DNA from: Chionoecetes opilio
Lineage: Eukaryota > Arthropoda > Malacostraca > Decapoda > Majidae
Assembly: GCA_016584305.1 (NCBI GenBank)
Contig: JACEEZ010007185.1
Span: 33,286 to 97,285, forward strand
Length of the DNA: 64,000 nucleotides
Direction: 5' to 3'
Below are positions 1 through 10,828 of the stretch, piece after piece. Numbering within the stretch: position 1 is the first letter of the stretch; the number at the start of each line of letters is the position of its first letter. The notes under the pieces are model-generated. The model ran no database searches. It was not told where the DNA came from and saw only the letters and a program-made list of their open reading frames with translations. A program made the position numbers and the translations under genes.

Positions 1-301
1 GGCTTGGCGAGAGAGAGAGAAGTATGGCTACCTTCTCCCTTCCTTGCCTTCTTGCCGCGACGTCACTAGCGACCGCAGGCACAAAATATTGTCGGCACCT
101 ATATCTATTGATTAAGAACTGAGGAGTGAAGGAAAATTGCGAGCATTTAATTACTAGACATTTATATATTACTTTACTCTCACCACTCAACGTAAACTCT
201 TCGTCAATCATGAGTCACAGGATTAACCCTTTTTCTCGCATTACACTCGCATTACAAAAATGTTCCACCGGTGGCAGGGGGGCTTCGCCACCCGGCCCTC
301 C
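1..301. other. Unassigned left flank
   Basis: No gene, RNA or known repeat is recognised here. The short open frames have no family resemblance. The last bases (302-309, CATACAGT) are the left target-site duplication of the hAT MITE that follows. Confidence 0.4.
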
Positions 302-355
302 CATACAGTCAGTGGCGTACCCAGAAAATTGAAAAGGGGGGGGGGCCAAAAAAAA

Positions 356-500
<145 letters not shown>

Positions 501-1226
501 TACAGTCAAACCTCGATATAACGGACCTCGCTGTAACGGACTTCGGATGTAACGGACTCCATTTGCGTGACTTTTTTTTTTTTTTTTTTTTGCATATCGG
601 ACCGCTTATCGCCGCTCGAATTGTCAACTCAACATAATTGTATTATTTTCTCATTTTACTTTGGAATGCTTGGGTTTTAAGGAGTTTTGATGTATCACAT
701 ATTAAGACATAAGGAAGGAGCCTGTGTTGCTAGTGATTTAGTGGTAGAAGGTGTGAATTGTTTAAAATAGTGACTATTAGTGTTATGGCGTGGCCGCTGC
801 TACGTCTCCCTGTCACCTCAACACCCTAAATCACCCTTATCTAAGGTGACACGCAGTGCTACACTGACCTAAATAGTGACACATATAGAACTGCACTTCA
901 CAACCATATAATATATATAATAATGAGCATTAGTCATGATAATAAGCAATACCTTTGGAAGCCACGGCTGAATCTGGCTCGTGGTTTGTTTACCTTTCCC
1001 TAGAGCTTGAGCTTGACTAGCCAGACAGTGAGAGAAAGCATCAACATTTTAGGGATAATCCATCACTACGGGAGACTTTTCCTTCCTTTTTATCTATTTT
1101 GGGGTGATTATAATGCCTCATGATGCTGCTGCTGCTGCCGCGCTGCCAGACGTGGATGAGCGCCTTGAAAGTATTTCCATATCTTTACTCATATGTATGA
1201 ATAATAGCAATTCAAATGTGATTATA

Positions 1227-1708
1227 CAGGTTGAAGTTTCCAAACTCGGCATCTCAAGACTCGGCAACACCCAAAACTCGGCTATAGTTCCGGATTTTCC
1301 AAAACACGGCAGAACACCCAAAACCCGGCGCGTAGTTGCCGGGTCGGCCGCTAGGTGCCACCACACTAGGCCGCTTGGTTTCTCCCGCCGATTTGTTTGT
1401 TGTTATTGTTCAGTGGTGTTGTGACTGTAGAGTTGTGTACACTGTTATTTTGTGTACTTCTACAAGTCTGTTATTGGTATTATGGCTCCCAAACGTCCAG
1501 GAACACCTACTGGTGCAAGTGAAAAGAAAAGGAAGAACAATGTGTTAACTATTTCTGAGAAAATTGACCTTTTGAAGAAGTTTGATTTTTTTCATGGGAT
1601 TTTCATGCTTTTTTTCCCCTTAATATATCCACTTTCTAAAAGTCGGAAAATTCCATTACTCGGCTCGGCGCTGGTCCCGAGGTTGCCGAGTTTGGGAACT
1701 TCAACCTG
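1227..1708. mobile_element. Nested pogo-like MITE carrying a transposase N-terminus
   Basis: Termini CAGGTTGAAGTTTCCAAACT and AGTTTGGGAACTTCAACCTG are near-perfect inverted repeats, each flanked by TA. Repeated 'ACTCGGC' motifs follow inside each end. The insertion site is confirmed by the related Tigger at 13952-16642, which has the uninterrupted sequence near 14390. The 482-bp element encodes only the start of a pogo transposase. Confidence 0.8.
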
Positions 1709-1727
1709 TATGTCTACATTCAACTAG
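1482..1727 (+). pseudogene. pogo/Tigger transposase N-terminal fragment
   Basis: The frame opens MAPKRPGTPTGASEKKRKNN and continues VLTISEKIDLLKKFD. This matches the start of the psq-like/CENP-B N-terminal helix-turn-helix DNA-binding domain of pogo-type transposases. Such proteins bind the element's inverted repeats. After about 37 residues the similarity stops at an internal deletion, and the remaining codons run through the right half of the MITE. There is no catalytic DDE domain, so it cannot be an active transposase. Confidence 0.7.
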
Positions 1728-2125
1728 AATAATGAAATTTCATAGCATACCAAGCAGTAATGAGCGAGCCTGGATACCTACTACCTCTCCTAATACCAGT
1801 CCCGAACAGTCGTGGGCAAGTGTGCCAAATCCCTGATGCAGCGCTAGTCACTGTTTACCTCCCAACATAGCTACATGGTCTGGTTGTGTATCAGATTATT
1901 TCTCATTTATTTCTTGGTAGGAGCGGACCAAATTCAGCATGTAGTGCCAGTCACTGTTTACCTCTCAACATAGCTACACAGTCTGGTTGTGTGTGATTAT
2001 TTATCATTTGTTTCACATTTTTTTTTTCATATATTTTTCCACCCTTGGGAAAATACACTCGCTATAACGGACAATCGGCTTTAACGGACCACTCCTCCCC
2101 CCTTTAGTCCGTTATATCGAGGTTT

Positions 2126-2171
<46 letters not shown>

Positions 2172-2621
2172 TACAGACCACTGTAGATATAGTGGTCTGT
2201 GATATATATATATTTATTTATTCATAATAAATATATTTTATTCATTTATTTTTTGCAAAGGGGGGGGGGGCATGGCCGCAAGGCCCCCCTCCTCGGCACG
2301 CCACTGCATACAGTGCTCACAAGATAGTATGTTGCTGATTGTCCCCCCCAACGTTTGAAGACAAAATGAGGCCCTTGGATTACTGAGTATTCCAATCATC
2401 ACTTCTTGTCCTATCCTGATAACTAACCCTAAGAATCTTGCCTACATCTACTTGTTATATCCCTTCACCCACTTAAAAACTTCAATAAGAGTGCCTCTTA
2501 CTCAACGCCTCTCCAGTGAGTGAAATTTCTTAAAGCATCAGTCTCTTCTAACAAGTAAAGTTGTGCATACCACTTTTGTAATCTTTCTCTGCACTGACAC
2601 TAGCAATCCTATATCCATTCT

Positions 2622-2987
2622 ATATTTTTTATTTTTACATTTGTGCCTATAGCGCCTGTAGGCGCTATAGGCACAAATGACAACCCCATCACACCCAGGG
2701 GTGTGATAATAGGCTCTGGAGGTACACTTGAGGGCTGTGATGGTTGGCCCTCGCCCGTCCGTGGTGGCGCAGGCAGGATTCTATAGTGACGTCTGTGATT
2801 AGAGGCTTATGCCGCCCCCCTGTGTCCTACGATGCAGTCGCAATCGAAGGTAGATTTAATGGGCAGGGCATGTGGGTATTCTTAGGCCACTCAATGGAGC
2901 AGAAAGATTTTGGCTTTCGTCGGGGATCGAACTCGGGTCACCGAGGACGCCACTCGGAGACGCTAACCACTCTGCTACCGCCTCCCC
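2622..2987 (-). mobile_element. tRNA-derived SINE (family 1)
   Basis: On the minus strand it starts GGGGAGGCGGTAGCAGAGTG and continues with a pol III box A (TAGCAGAGTGG) and a box B (GAGTTCGATCC) about 40 bases further on. A body of about 290 bp follows and it ends in an A-rich tail. It interrupts the LINE-A reading frame between the codons for 'VQLWAPY' and 'MDIG'. A truncated second copy lies at 3567-3785. The 3' part ends in a 38-base perfect palindrome. Confidence 0.75.
2640..2677. repeat. Perfect 18-bp-arm palindrome at SINE 3' end
   Basis: The arms TTTGTGCCTATAGCGCCT and AGGCGCTATAGGCACAAA are perfect inverse complements with a 2-base loop. RNA from the SINE would form a stable terminal hairpin. 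The second SINE copy keeps a weaker form of it. Confidence 0.9.
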
Positions 2988-3454
2988 AAATATGGTGCCC
3001 ATAACTGCACTGCTGAGTCAAGATTTGGTCTGGCTAAAGCCAAATACAGCTTTAGAATAACTTCAGCACTTTTACTTTTAACTCCTGGCAATCCATCCTA
3101 TTACTCCATTACTAGCCTCAATACATTGTTTTCTAGGATGGAGATGTGATTTTAGCCCCAACCCCAAATCCCACTCACATTTTGATCTTTTCAATAATAC
3201 ATTGTATAGGCCCGGGTGTAGCTACCTGTTATGATGATTTTCTCAACCAACATGCATTACACAGCACTTGACAATATCAAATTCCATCAGCCACCCAACA
3301 ACCCACTCGTTTATTTTCATCTAGGTCTCCTTGCAAGGCTGTTATGTCAGAATGTGAGCTACTAATGCTACCTACCTTATTATCATCAGCAAACTTACAA
3401 ATACCACTGCTAATCCCAGGCTAAATCATTGGTGTTAATAGAAAAATAGTAATA

Positions 3455-4137
3455 CAGTAAAAGCCTTATAACTCGGCACTGTATAACTCGGAATTTGATA
3501 TAACTCGGCATGGCAAAGACAAGGTGTGTTTTTTTTATTTTTTTTTTATTTTTTTTTTTTTTTTTTATATATACCACTTATGCCTATAGCGCGTGTAGGC
3601 AGTGAGCTCCAGGGGTGGGATGGTAGGCCCTGGTGGCTCACTTGAGGGCTGTGATGGTTGGTCCTCGCCCGTGGTGGTGCAGGCAGGATTCTTATAGTGA
3701 CGCCTGTGATTAGAGGCTCATGCCGCCCCCTATGTCCTCCCATGCACTCGCAGTCGAAGGTAGAGTTAATGGACAGGGCATAGTGTTGCAGTAATTAAGT
3801 GCTCAAGTGATGTAAAATTAAGTTGTACAGGTACAGTACTGTATACAATACAGTACAGAGTTGTGATTATAAAATGATTAAAGTGATACCAGTGCTAAAA
3901 TGCGACACCCCCTAACATCTTCTACATGTTACAACAAGGCTCCCCTCTCCTTGAATTACATGCCTGCTGCTACCCGTTCACTGGTAAGTGTAGTTTTTAT
4001 GTTTTTACAGTAATGTATTTTTTTTTCTTTTTTTTTTCTTTCTTCCATATCAGAGGAGGACATTGCATAACTCGGCACATTGAATAACTCGGCAAGGGTC
4101 AGAGCCCCTATCGTGCCGAGTTATAAGACTTTTACTG
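3455..4137. mobile_element. pogo-like MITE with 'ACTCGGCA' subterminal repeats
   Basis: Inverted termini CAGTAAAAGCCTTATAACTC and GAGTTATAAGACTTTTACTG are flanked by TA on both sides. Additional 'TAACTCGGCA' motifs occur just inside both ends. The interior holds a T-rich stretch and a truncated SINE and has no transposase. It sits exactly where the minus-strand LINE-A stops and the plus-strand LINE-A copy begins. Confidence 0.8.
3567..3785 (-). mobile_element. tRNA-derived SINE family 1, 5'-truncated copy
   Basis: This stretch is homologous over about 215 bp to the body and tail of the SINE at 2622-2987. Shared stretches include GAGGGCTGTGATGGTTGG and AGGCAGGATTCT. The poly-T at 3536-3566 is its A tail on the minus strand. 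The tRNA-like head is missing, as expected of 5' truncation. Confidence 0.75.
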
Positions 4138-4139
4138 TA

Positions 4140-4474
4140 GTCCCAAAATCCGTCCTAGGAAACAATGTATTGAGGCTAGAAATCGAGCAAATAGGGTGTT
4201 AGGATTCATTGCCAGGAGTATTAAAAGTAGAAGTGCTGAGGTTATTTTAAAGCTTTATTTGGCTCTAGTCAGACCTCACCTAGACTATGCGGTACAGTTT
4301 TGGTCCCCGTATTACAGGATGGATATAGCCTCATTAGAATCAATGCACAGAAGGATGACCAAAATGATACAGGGATGTGTAACTTTAGTTATGAGAGGAG
4401 ATTGAAGCTATTAAATTTACACTCACTCGAGAGGCGTAGAGTAAGGGACGATCTGATAGAAGTTTTTAAGTGGT
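4140..4474 (+). pseudogene. LINE-A copy, plus strand, first part (RT thumb / C-terminal region)
   Basis: The frame reads RVLGFIARSIKSRSAEVILK, then LYLALVRPHLDYAVQFWSPY, then LESMHRRMTKMIQG and finally RVRDDLIEVFKWFK. This is the region after the catalytic core in CR1/jockey-type reverse transcriptases. It stops at a TTAA (4475-4478). The frame resumes without loss at 13387 (GYNKGDVGKVLM), so about 8.9 kb has been inserted into this copy. A frameshift lies near 4390. It is a second, opposite-orientation copy of the LINE at 2320-3453. Confidence 0.85.
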
Positions 4475-4478
4475 TTAA

Positions 4479-5326
4479 GGACGTCACTCCGCTTATGATA
4501 CAACTTTTTTCCCTAATTGAGCTAGTATGCTAATTTATTTTACTGATATGTAGTTGTGCACATGATAGTAATTATACAGATAAAGCTTCATTAAATTATA
4601 TCAATAAAAACAAAAATTAAAAATAATCATGTTGATTTTGTGTGTGATTTGAGTCAATTATTCAGTACCAGTCACTAGCTATTAGGAGTTCTGCCTTGGT
4701 TATTTTTTTATGTAAAATATTGGGCATAGTGCCAAACTTGGACTGTTTTTTTCTGGTGTAGGTTCATTGGTTATGCTTTGCTCGATTTTTTTTTTAAATG
4801 TTTTTTTTCACGTACGTACATAATAACATAAACATCATTATAAAATCAGATATTCAACTTACCAGACTTTGACCAGTCCAGAACTTAGAACAAAGTGTCA
4901 GCTTTCAAATACAAAAAATGATGCAAATCGGAAAAGAATTGACAGAGAAGTAAGAGTTTGAATGACATTATCTTAGGCAAAAATGAAACTCCAGAAACAG
5001 CCGTCAAAGTTTTATCATATATATAGTATATTTTTTTTTTATTATGTTTTCAATGTGTTTTTTTTTCTTCGGAGACAAAAAAAATATAGTAAAACCAAGA
5101 AATAAAAGGGAAAAATTAGTATAAATGAGCTGCCCACGTGACGTCATTTGTAAACAAATCATTGCCAGCCTACCTATAGTACTTAAAATATTTATTAATA
5201 ATAGAAAAAAATGTCATATGACAACAATCTTTTGGGACGGTAATGCCAACACACAAGGCTAATTTTTCACAAGTTTTCGCAAATTTTCGCTTTTTTTTCC
5301 CCCGCCTCTAAAGCAGAGTGACGTCC
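4479..5326. mobile_element. TTAA-flanked non-autonomous element 1, copy A
   Basis: Flanked by TTAA at both ends, with inverted termini GGACGTCACTCCGC and GCAGAGTGACGTCC. The interior is AT-rich with T runs and no coding frame. A second copy lies at 19407-20206 with the same two ends. TTAA targets are typical of piggyBac and Kolobok, but the termini do not have piggyBac's CCY...RGG form, so the superfamily is left open. It abuts element 2, sharing the TTAA at 5327-5330. Confidence 0.75.
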
Positions 5327-5560
5327 TTAAAGTAATCGTCCAGACCATTTCATCATTCCTGATTTTATGTAGTTAGAGTATAGCCATTATCGAGTGTATC
5401 AACAATATGTTGTCACTTTTTGCATCCAGTCAGCCGTTTTTTAATAATCCGCAATCAAAATCTGTAAATTCCCCGAGCTTCGAAAACGCTGCTGGCAACT
5501 GGCAGACGATGCGCCACGGCTCGGTGATGTCACGGAAGGAAGGCTCCTCTTCCCGCGCTG

Positions 5561-6083
5561 CTGTGTGTGTGTGTAGTAGTGTTTGTGTGTATGTGTGTGT
5601 GTGTAGTAGTGTTTGTGTGTGTGTGTAGTAGTGTTTGTGTGTGTGTGTGTAGTAGTGTTTGTGTGTGTGTAGTAGTGTTTGTGTGTGTATAGTAGTGTGT
5701 GTGTGTGTAGTAGTGTGTGTGTGTGTGTGTGTGTAGTAGTGTTTGTGTGTGTGGTGTAGTAGTGTTGTGTGTTGTGTGCAGTAGTGTTTGTGGTGTGTGT
5801 GTGTGTGTAGCAGTGTTTGTGTGTGTGTGTGTAGTGTTTGGGGTGTGTGTGTGTGTAGTAGTGTTTGTGTGTGTGTAGTAGTGTGTGTGTGTGTGTATTA
5901 GTTGTGTTTGTGTGTGTGTGTAGTAGTCTTTGTGTATGTGTGTGTGTGTAGTAGTGTTTGTGTGTGTAGTACGTAGTTTTTTGTGTGTGTGTGTAGTACG
6001 CAGTGTTTGTGTGTGTGTATAGTAGTAGTGTTTGTGTGTGTGTAGTAGTGTTTGTTTGTGTAGCAGTGTGTGTGTGTGTGTAG
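5561..6083. repeat. GT-rich minisatellite, first block
   Basis: Degenerate tandem units of roughly 16-24 bp with consensus TGTTTGTGTGTGTGTAGTAG. The same array continues at 10753-10828 and 12668-12912. It was one array of about 850 bp before the hAT and LINE-C inserted. The last eight bases (GTGTGTAG) are the hAT target duplication. Confidence 0.9.
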
Positions 6084-9000
6084 CAGTGGTGGGCAGCGAT
6101 AAATTTTGCGATAAAGCGATAACGATAAAGCGATAAATTTTTCCGCTAAGTCCTTATAACGATAAAGCGATAAATTTCCAAAATACCTTAAAGCGATAAG
6201 CGAAAAATCCTGCGATAAACCAAAAATACTCTATTTTTGCTACTTATGCATTTAAAAACCTCTTTTTTACACTTAAAACCCCAAATATATTTCTTAATAA
6301 AAGACTAAAGGACCCAAATTAACATTTTATTACTTATAACAACATTTAATGAAGAAAAATTTAAAACAAAAACTATCACGGCACAACATCACAAACCAAA
6401 TACAACAATTTAAAACATCTCCTCATCCCCCTCATCCCCCCCCCTTGGCACCTTGAACTTCTGCTTGAGGAGGTGGAGGTTTCCCTTCAGAAACACCAGG
6501 TACTCAAAGTTGTCCTCACTGAGGCACGCCCTCTTTGGCCTCAGGACGTCCCCAGCTGTGCTGAATAATCGCTCCACTGCTGCTGGGGCTTGGGATCCCA
6601 GTGTTGTACTTGATGAAGAGGACACCCACTGGTCCCTATACTTTGCTGGGAAGTGCGACTTCTTCAGTGTTGCCTGCAACAATTACAAATATTTAATTTA
6701 TATTATCGCAAATTACATTTGTTAGCGCAATTATCGCAACATTTTATCGCAACATTACATTTGCTAGTAGTAAGAACAAAGCAATAAGTTTTAAGCACAA
6801 TAGTCTTATTCCCTCCTTGCTCCTCTTCCAAGCCAGCAGCTCCTTCTTGATGTCCTCTTCCAGGTCGTCCCCTGGTCAGCCTGGGTTGTGTCACACAGCT
6901 CTGCAAAGGGGTCGGCGCTGACCTCCTCATGCTCCTCCATTGCCTCCATGTCCTGGCTGTTGTTTTTCTCTCTTTCTGTCTTTTGCCTGATGAGCGCCTT
7001 CATCTCCTTCACAATCCTCTGGAAGATTTCTTTTTCATGTTGGGGGCCACAGAGTTGAATGTGGTCATGCCATAGTTGGGGTGCAGGGCAGATCCCCATC
7101 AGCAGGTCCAGGTCTTTGAACATGGCGCTGAACCTGTAAAGCAAAGTAATAGTTATAGTTTGGTTTTAAAAGGTTTAAACTTTTAGCGCCGCAAAAATTA
7201 AACAAAGAATTTTTTTTTTTTTTTTAATGTCATAGGTTAGGTTGTTTGTCCCTGTTGTTAAATCCTCCTTGTTGCCCTCCTGTCGCAGGAGGGCGCGCAC
7301 CAAGGGCTTGGCGTAGGTGAGGGCCTGGCCCCCTCGAGCTTCCTCCATGCGCTCCAGCGCCACTCTCATGAGGGTGAGGGTGGGCAGCAATACTCCCAGG
7401 TATGCGTTCTCCTCAGTCTGTAGCGGTCCAGGCAGTTGGCGAGTGGCTTCATGACCTTGCAGTACTCCTGCAGTACCTGATGGCAAAACAAAGTGTCAAA
7501 AAAGGCAAAAATGGTAATGCTAAAGCTTAAAAGCAACAACAGAACTGTATCTAAAAAAAAGATAAAAAGTTCGCATCTAACTGCTTTGCGACTTTACCTG
7601 CTTGTCCTGGTCATCGAAGCCATAGTAGGAGGTCCTGTTCCTGTTGGTGCCACCCTCATTCCTCAAAACCTCGTTCACTGCTTCCAGGTGGGCGTCGTCG
7701 TCCATGACGCGCTGCAGCAGCACACTGCAGGCGTCATACAGTGAGTTCCACCTGTTGGGAAAAAGTGAGCAACATGAAGGACAAGGACAAAAAGAAACAA
7801 ACAAAACCAAGAAATAGTTTTTGTCTTTTTACTTGTAAAAAATATTTAAATAAAAGTATAAAATATTTAAAATTAATTTATCAAAAATTTAAAATTATTT
7901 TAACAAAAATTTTCTTTTGGCTCACCTTGTGACCACAGGTGTTGGAAGCTTTCTCCCTACCACTTGCTTGATGGTGTTGGCTGATGTGGAGGACCTGTTC
8001 TGTAGGTTCCACAGGCCCTGGGCCCTGGCTAGGGTCTTCTTAAAGGGGGGCGGCGGCCCTCCCATATTTCCAGTGGTGAACTTGGGAGACATCTATGGCG
8101 CCAGCAAGTTGACAGTGTGCGCGCTGAAATAAAAAAAAAGGGTTTTAGAAATTTTTAAAAAACCCAAAAATACATTTCAACTGTTTGTTAGTTAGCATGA
8201 CAATCTTAAATCTTTAAATAAACTTTGCTTTTACTTGCCTGCATCTTTGATGCTTGGGCAGCCTGGGTGAGTCCTTGCACTGCAGCTGCTGCAGCAAGGG
8301 CCATGGTGACGCTGATGATGTCAAGGCCCTCCCTCTCCTGCTCCTCCTGGTCCTCTGGGCTGTTGATCACCTCCTCGACGTCAGGGTTTGTGGCGTCCTC
8401 CTCTGCCTCGCCAACCCCTGGGGCCATAGTCGCTGAGGCCGCGACGTAGTTCGCCCCGTTGTCCGTGGTGGTGAGGACAACCTTCCGGAGATGTTGAAGG
8501 CGCGGTTGACCTGGTCCAGCTTGGTGGCCATGATGCCCTTGGTCTGGCAAACCTGATAGATTATAAGACAACTTTAAAAACCCATATAGTACCATAACTT
8601 CAAGTTTATTATTAAATTATTTATTAATTAAATAAATTTTAAAGTGGGAGATGCTTCATATAAAAATATAAATTAATATTTATTATATTTAGTTTTTCTA
8701 TTTTAATGTGTTTAATAATATAATAAAGTATATTTTATTAAAATTAGTTCTGATGCAAGTCTCAACTTTTATGTTCTAAATTTGACTCACTTGTTTCTCC
8801 TTGATCGCCAGGGTGGCCATCTTCTGGACAGGTCAGTGGGGTCGATCCAGTGGACTGTCGACCCAATGAAGGACCTGCATATATGTTTGTATGTATGAAA
8901 ATGTATGTCTTTTAATCAGATTACATAGACATACAACAATTATTAACATTAATTCCTACATTTTAAGAATTTTTAAAATGCTTTACCTTTTTGTGTGCCG

Positions 9001-10752
9001 TCCAGCTGTCCGCTGTTGTCGCAACATGCGCAGGTCCTTGAGAATGCTCTTTATCTCCTCTCTTGCCTCCTCCCCCATGGCCCTTGATGTCGCGAGTCAG
9101 GGTGCGGCGGCTGGGCACCCTGAACTCAGGCTGGAAGACTTGGAACATCTCCCTGGTGGCTGGGTGGTCTGTGATGCTGAGGGGATGAGGCACCTCGCGA
9201 ACCACTTGGTCATTGCCTCCTTACCCTTATCCTGCAAACCACAAAGGAAAAAATTAAAAGTTCCATGTCTATAACATTTTGTAACAAGTGTAGCAATTAA
9301 CAGAATTTTAAGTAAAATGTTCAACTTATCAAATAAAATTATAAATTTTAATAATGCGATAAATTATAAAATTTAGCGCATTATTATTATAGCTTTGGCA
9401 AAAAATTTATCGCAGACTTTTTTTTTATAAAAAATCTTTACCTGTGTAAATCTTGTTGCCTGGCCAAAAAATTCCTTTAAGGAGAGGGTGGTGGCGCTGC
9501 GGCTGGTCATCTCCACTTGGGTGCTTGAGGCCGTGCCTGCTGGTCCTGCTGATGGCTGCCCCTTTAGCTCAGACAAGTCATGAGTGTGCTGAAAAAAATA
9601 AGAGTGCTTTAATTTACATGAAACTAATAGCTTGGCTATGAGCTCATTTTGTTATCTAGCCATTTGAAAACTGAATAGTTTTTAAAAAGTACCTTGGTCT
9701 TGTAGTGCGAGACCCGGTTGCCAGTGGGTTGTTCCAGAAAGACACCCCGCGAAGCACTTTTGGCACTTGGCCTTAAAGTTGTAGACCTTGATTGTCTTTC
9801 CCAGGACCTTGGAAGAAGTGTCTGGTGCGTTCTTAGACTTGATCACTGGGGGCAACTTGTAATAGTTTGTCAGAGCGGCCATCTTGTCTTTGATGGTCTG
9901 CAGCTCCTGGCTCGAAATACTGCAGCCACCCGCAATCACAACGTCTACCTGGTCACTGGCCTGGGTGCCAGGGCGGCTGTCCTCTGGCTCACTGCCCAGG
10001 GACATGAGGGAGCTCGAGCGGGAGATGGTGGGAATGTCCACAGATCCCGAACTCCCGGGAAAAGTTCCGCTCCCTTTCCTGAGTCACATCACTGCTGCTG
10101 GCCTCCACCGGAAAAAGTCCTCCACTGTCCTCTTGCCTGACATCTTGACAATCACTAATCACTAAATTCACTATTCTCGAACAATGAAGCGCGCCCGCCG
10201 CGACACTAATTAATAAGCAATATAAAACGCAAAAAACCCTAAACGATTTCTGAAAAGGAAAAGTTAAAACACAAAATCAGCGACGTTCGTACGAACGGGA
10301 GGCAACGCCGAGGCGCACCTCAAAACGCAAAAAATATATAAAACTAATATATATTAATTAGATATTTAGTTAAGATAGCAATATACAATAAGAATTAAGT
10401 ATATATAAGTTATAACACACAAAGAAGCTTTGGATCGCTGGTAGCACAATGAAACACAGAGCTGAGATCAGATGCGTTTCCCGTTTGGGGGGCTATTCAA
10501 AAAACTGACAACAGAAGCGCGGGCCGCCAGGCGCCTGGCCGCATCTGTTTGCCGCGTAACAATGAGCCTGTAACCTCCCGCCGTAACGGTTTTTCGTCTT
10601 CTACTTTATCGCTGGATTTATCGCGGGAAATTTGAAAGCGATAAATATAAGCGATAAGTTTTTCCGGTCTTGCGATAAACGATAAGCGGTAAATTTTCGG
10701 TTAAAGCGATATTATCGCATTATCGCTTTACTTATCGCAACGCCCACGACTG
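6084..10752 (-). mobile_element. Near-complete hAT transposon with spliced transposase gene
   Basis: Ends CAGTGGTGGGCAGCG and CGCCCACGACTG form the short imperfect TIR usual for hAT. A perfect 8-bp duplication GTGTGTAG is found at 6076-6083 and 10753-10760. Both subterminal regions carry many 'GCGATAAA' motifs in opposite orientation, a plausible set of transposase binding sites. Length 4669 bp. A multi-exon transposase gene fills the interior on the minus strand. The flanking array is uninterrupted once the element is removed. Confidence 0.92.
6412..10143 (-). pseudogene. hAT transposase, about ten exons, few disablements
   Basis: Minus-strand exons with GT...AG borders, approximate limits: 10143-9690 (MSGKRTVEDFF start, then a BED-like zinc finger, KCQKC ... 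NRVSHYKTK), 9590-9442, 9232-8985 (TTADSWTAHKK), 8873-8793 (SFIGSTVHWIDPTDLS), 8553-8238 (TTDNGANYVAA), 8125-7923 (AHTVNLLA), 7754-7599 (RWNSLYDA), 7476-7250 (EYCKVMKPLANCLD), 7134-6806 and 6674-6412 (AAVERLFSTAGDVLRPKR, the hAT dimerisation domain). Domain order BED finger, RNase H-like core, hATC is canonical for hAT transposases, which cut and paste the element by hairpin chemistry in the nucleus. Frameshifts are seen in the first exon and near the TTADSWT exon, so this copy is probably dead but recent. Genome relatives could mobilise it because both ends are intact. Confidence 0.85.
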
Positions 10753-10828
10753 GTGTGTAGTAGTGTTTGTGTGTGTGTGTGTAGTAGTGTTTGTGTGTGT
10801 GTGTAGTAGTGTTTGTGTGTGTATTTAC
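10753..10828. repeat. GT-rich minisatellite, second block
   Basis: Continuation of the array at 5561-6083 on the other side of the hAT. It begins with the duplicated GTGTGTAG and ends where LINE-C starts. Confidence 0.9.

Larger units (their letters stand above)
503..2130. mobile_element. pogo/Tigger-like DNA transposon, internally deleted
   Basis: The left terminus CAGTCAAACCTCGATATAAC and the right terminus GTTATATCGAGGTTTGAC are inverted repeats flanked by TA. A second inner repeat of the 'TAACGGAC' type is visible at both ends, as in Tigger families. About 1.6 kb long. It lacks the body of a transposase. Its interior is homologous, in opposite orientation, to the element at 13952-16642. 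A further pogo element is inserted at 1227. The right-terminal G is mutated to A. Confidence 0.8.
2320..3453 (-). pseudogene. LINE-A reverse transcriptase, C-terminal part (host segment 1)
   Basis: Read on the minus strand, the right side encodes GISSGICKFADDNKVGS. It contains the catalytic F-A-D-D box (about 3383-3394) of a non-LTR reverse transcriptase. Further left come AEVILKLYLALARPNLDSAV (about 3020-3085) and, beyond the SINE, a region equivalent to 'EVFKWFKGYNKGDVGK' of the plus-strand copy. Many stops and frameshifts are present. This is the 3' part of a LINE whose upstream parts now lie at 13704-13949, 16643-16756 and 17427-17508. The clade is CR1/jockey-like from general RT layout. 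The left end near 2320 is approximate. Confidence 0.75.
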
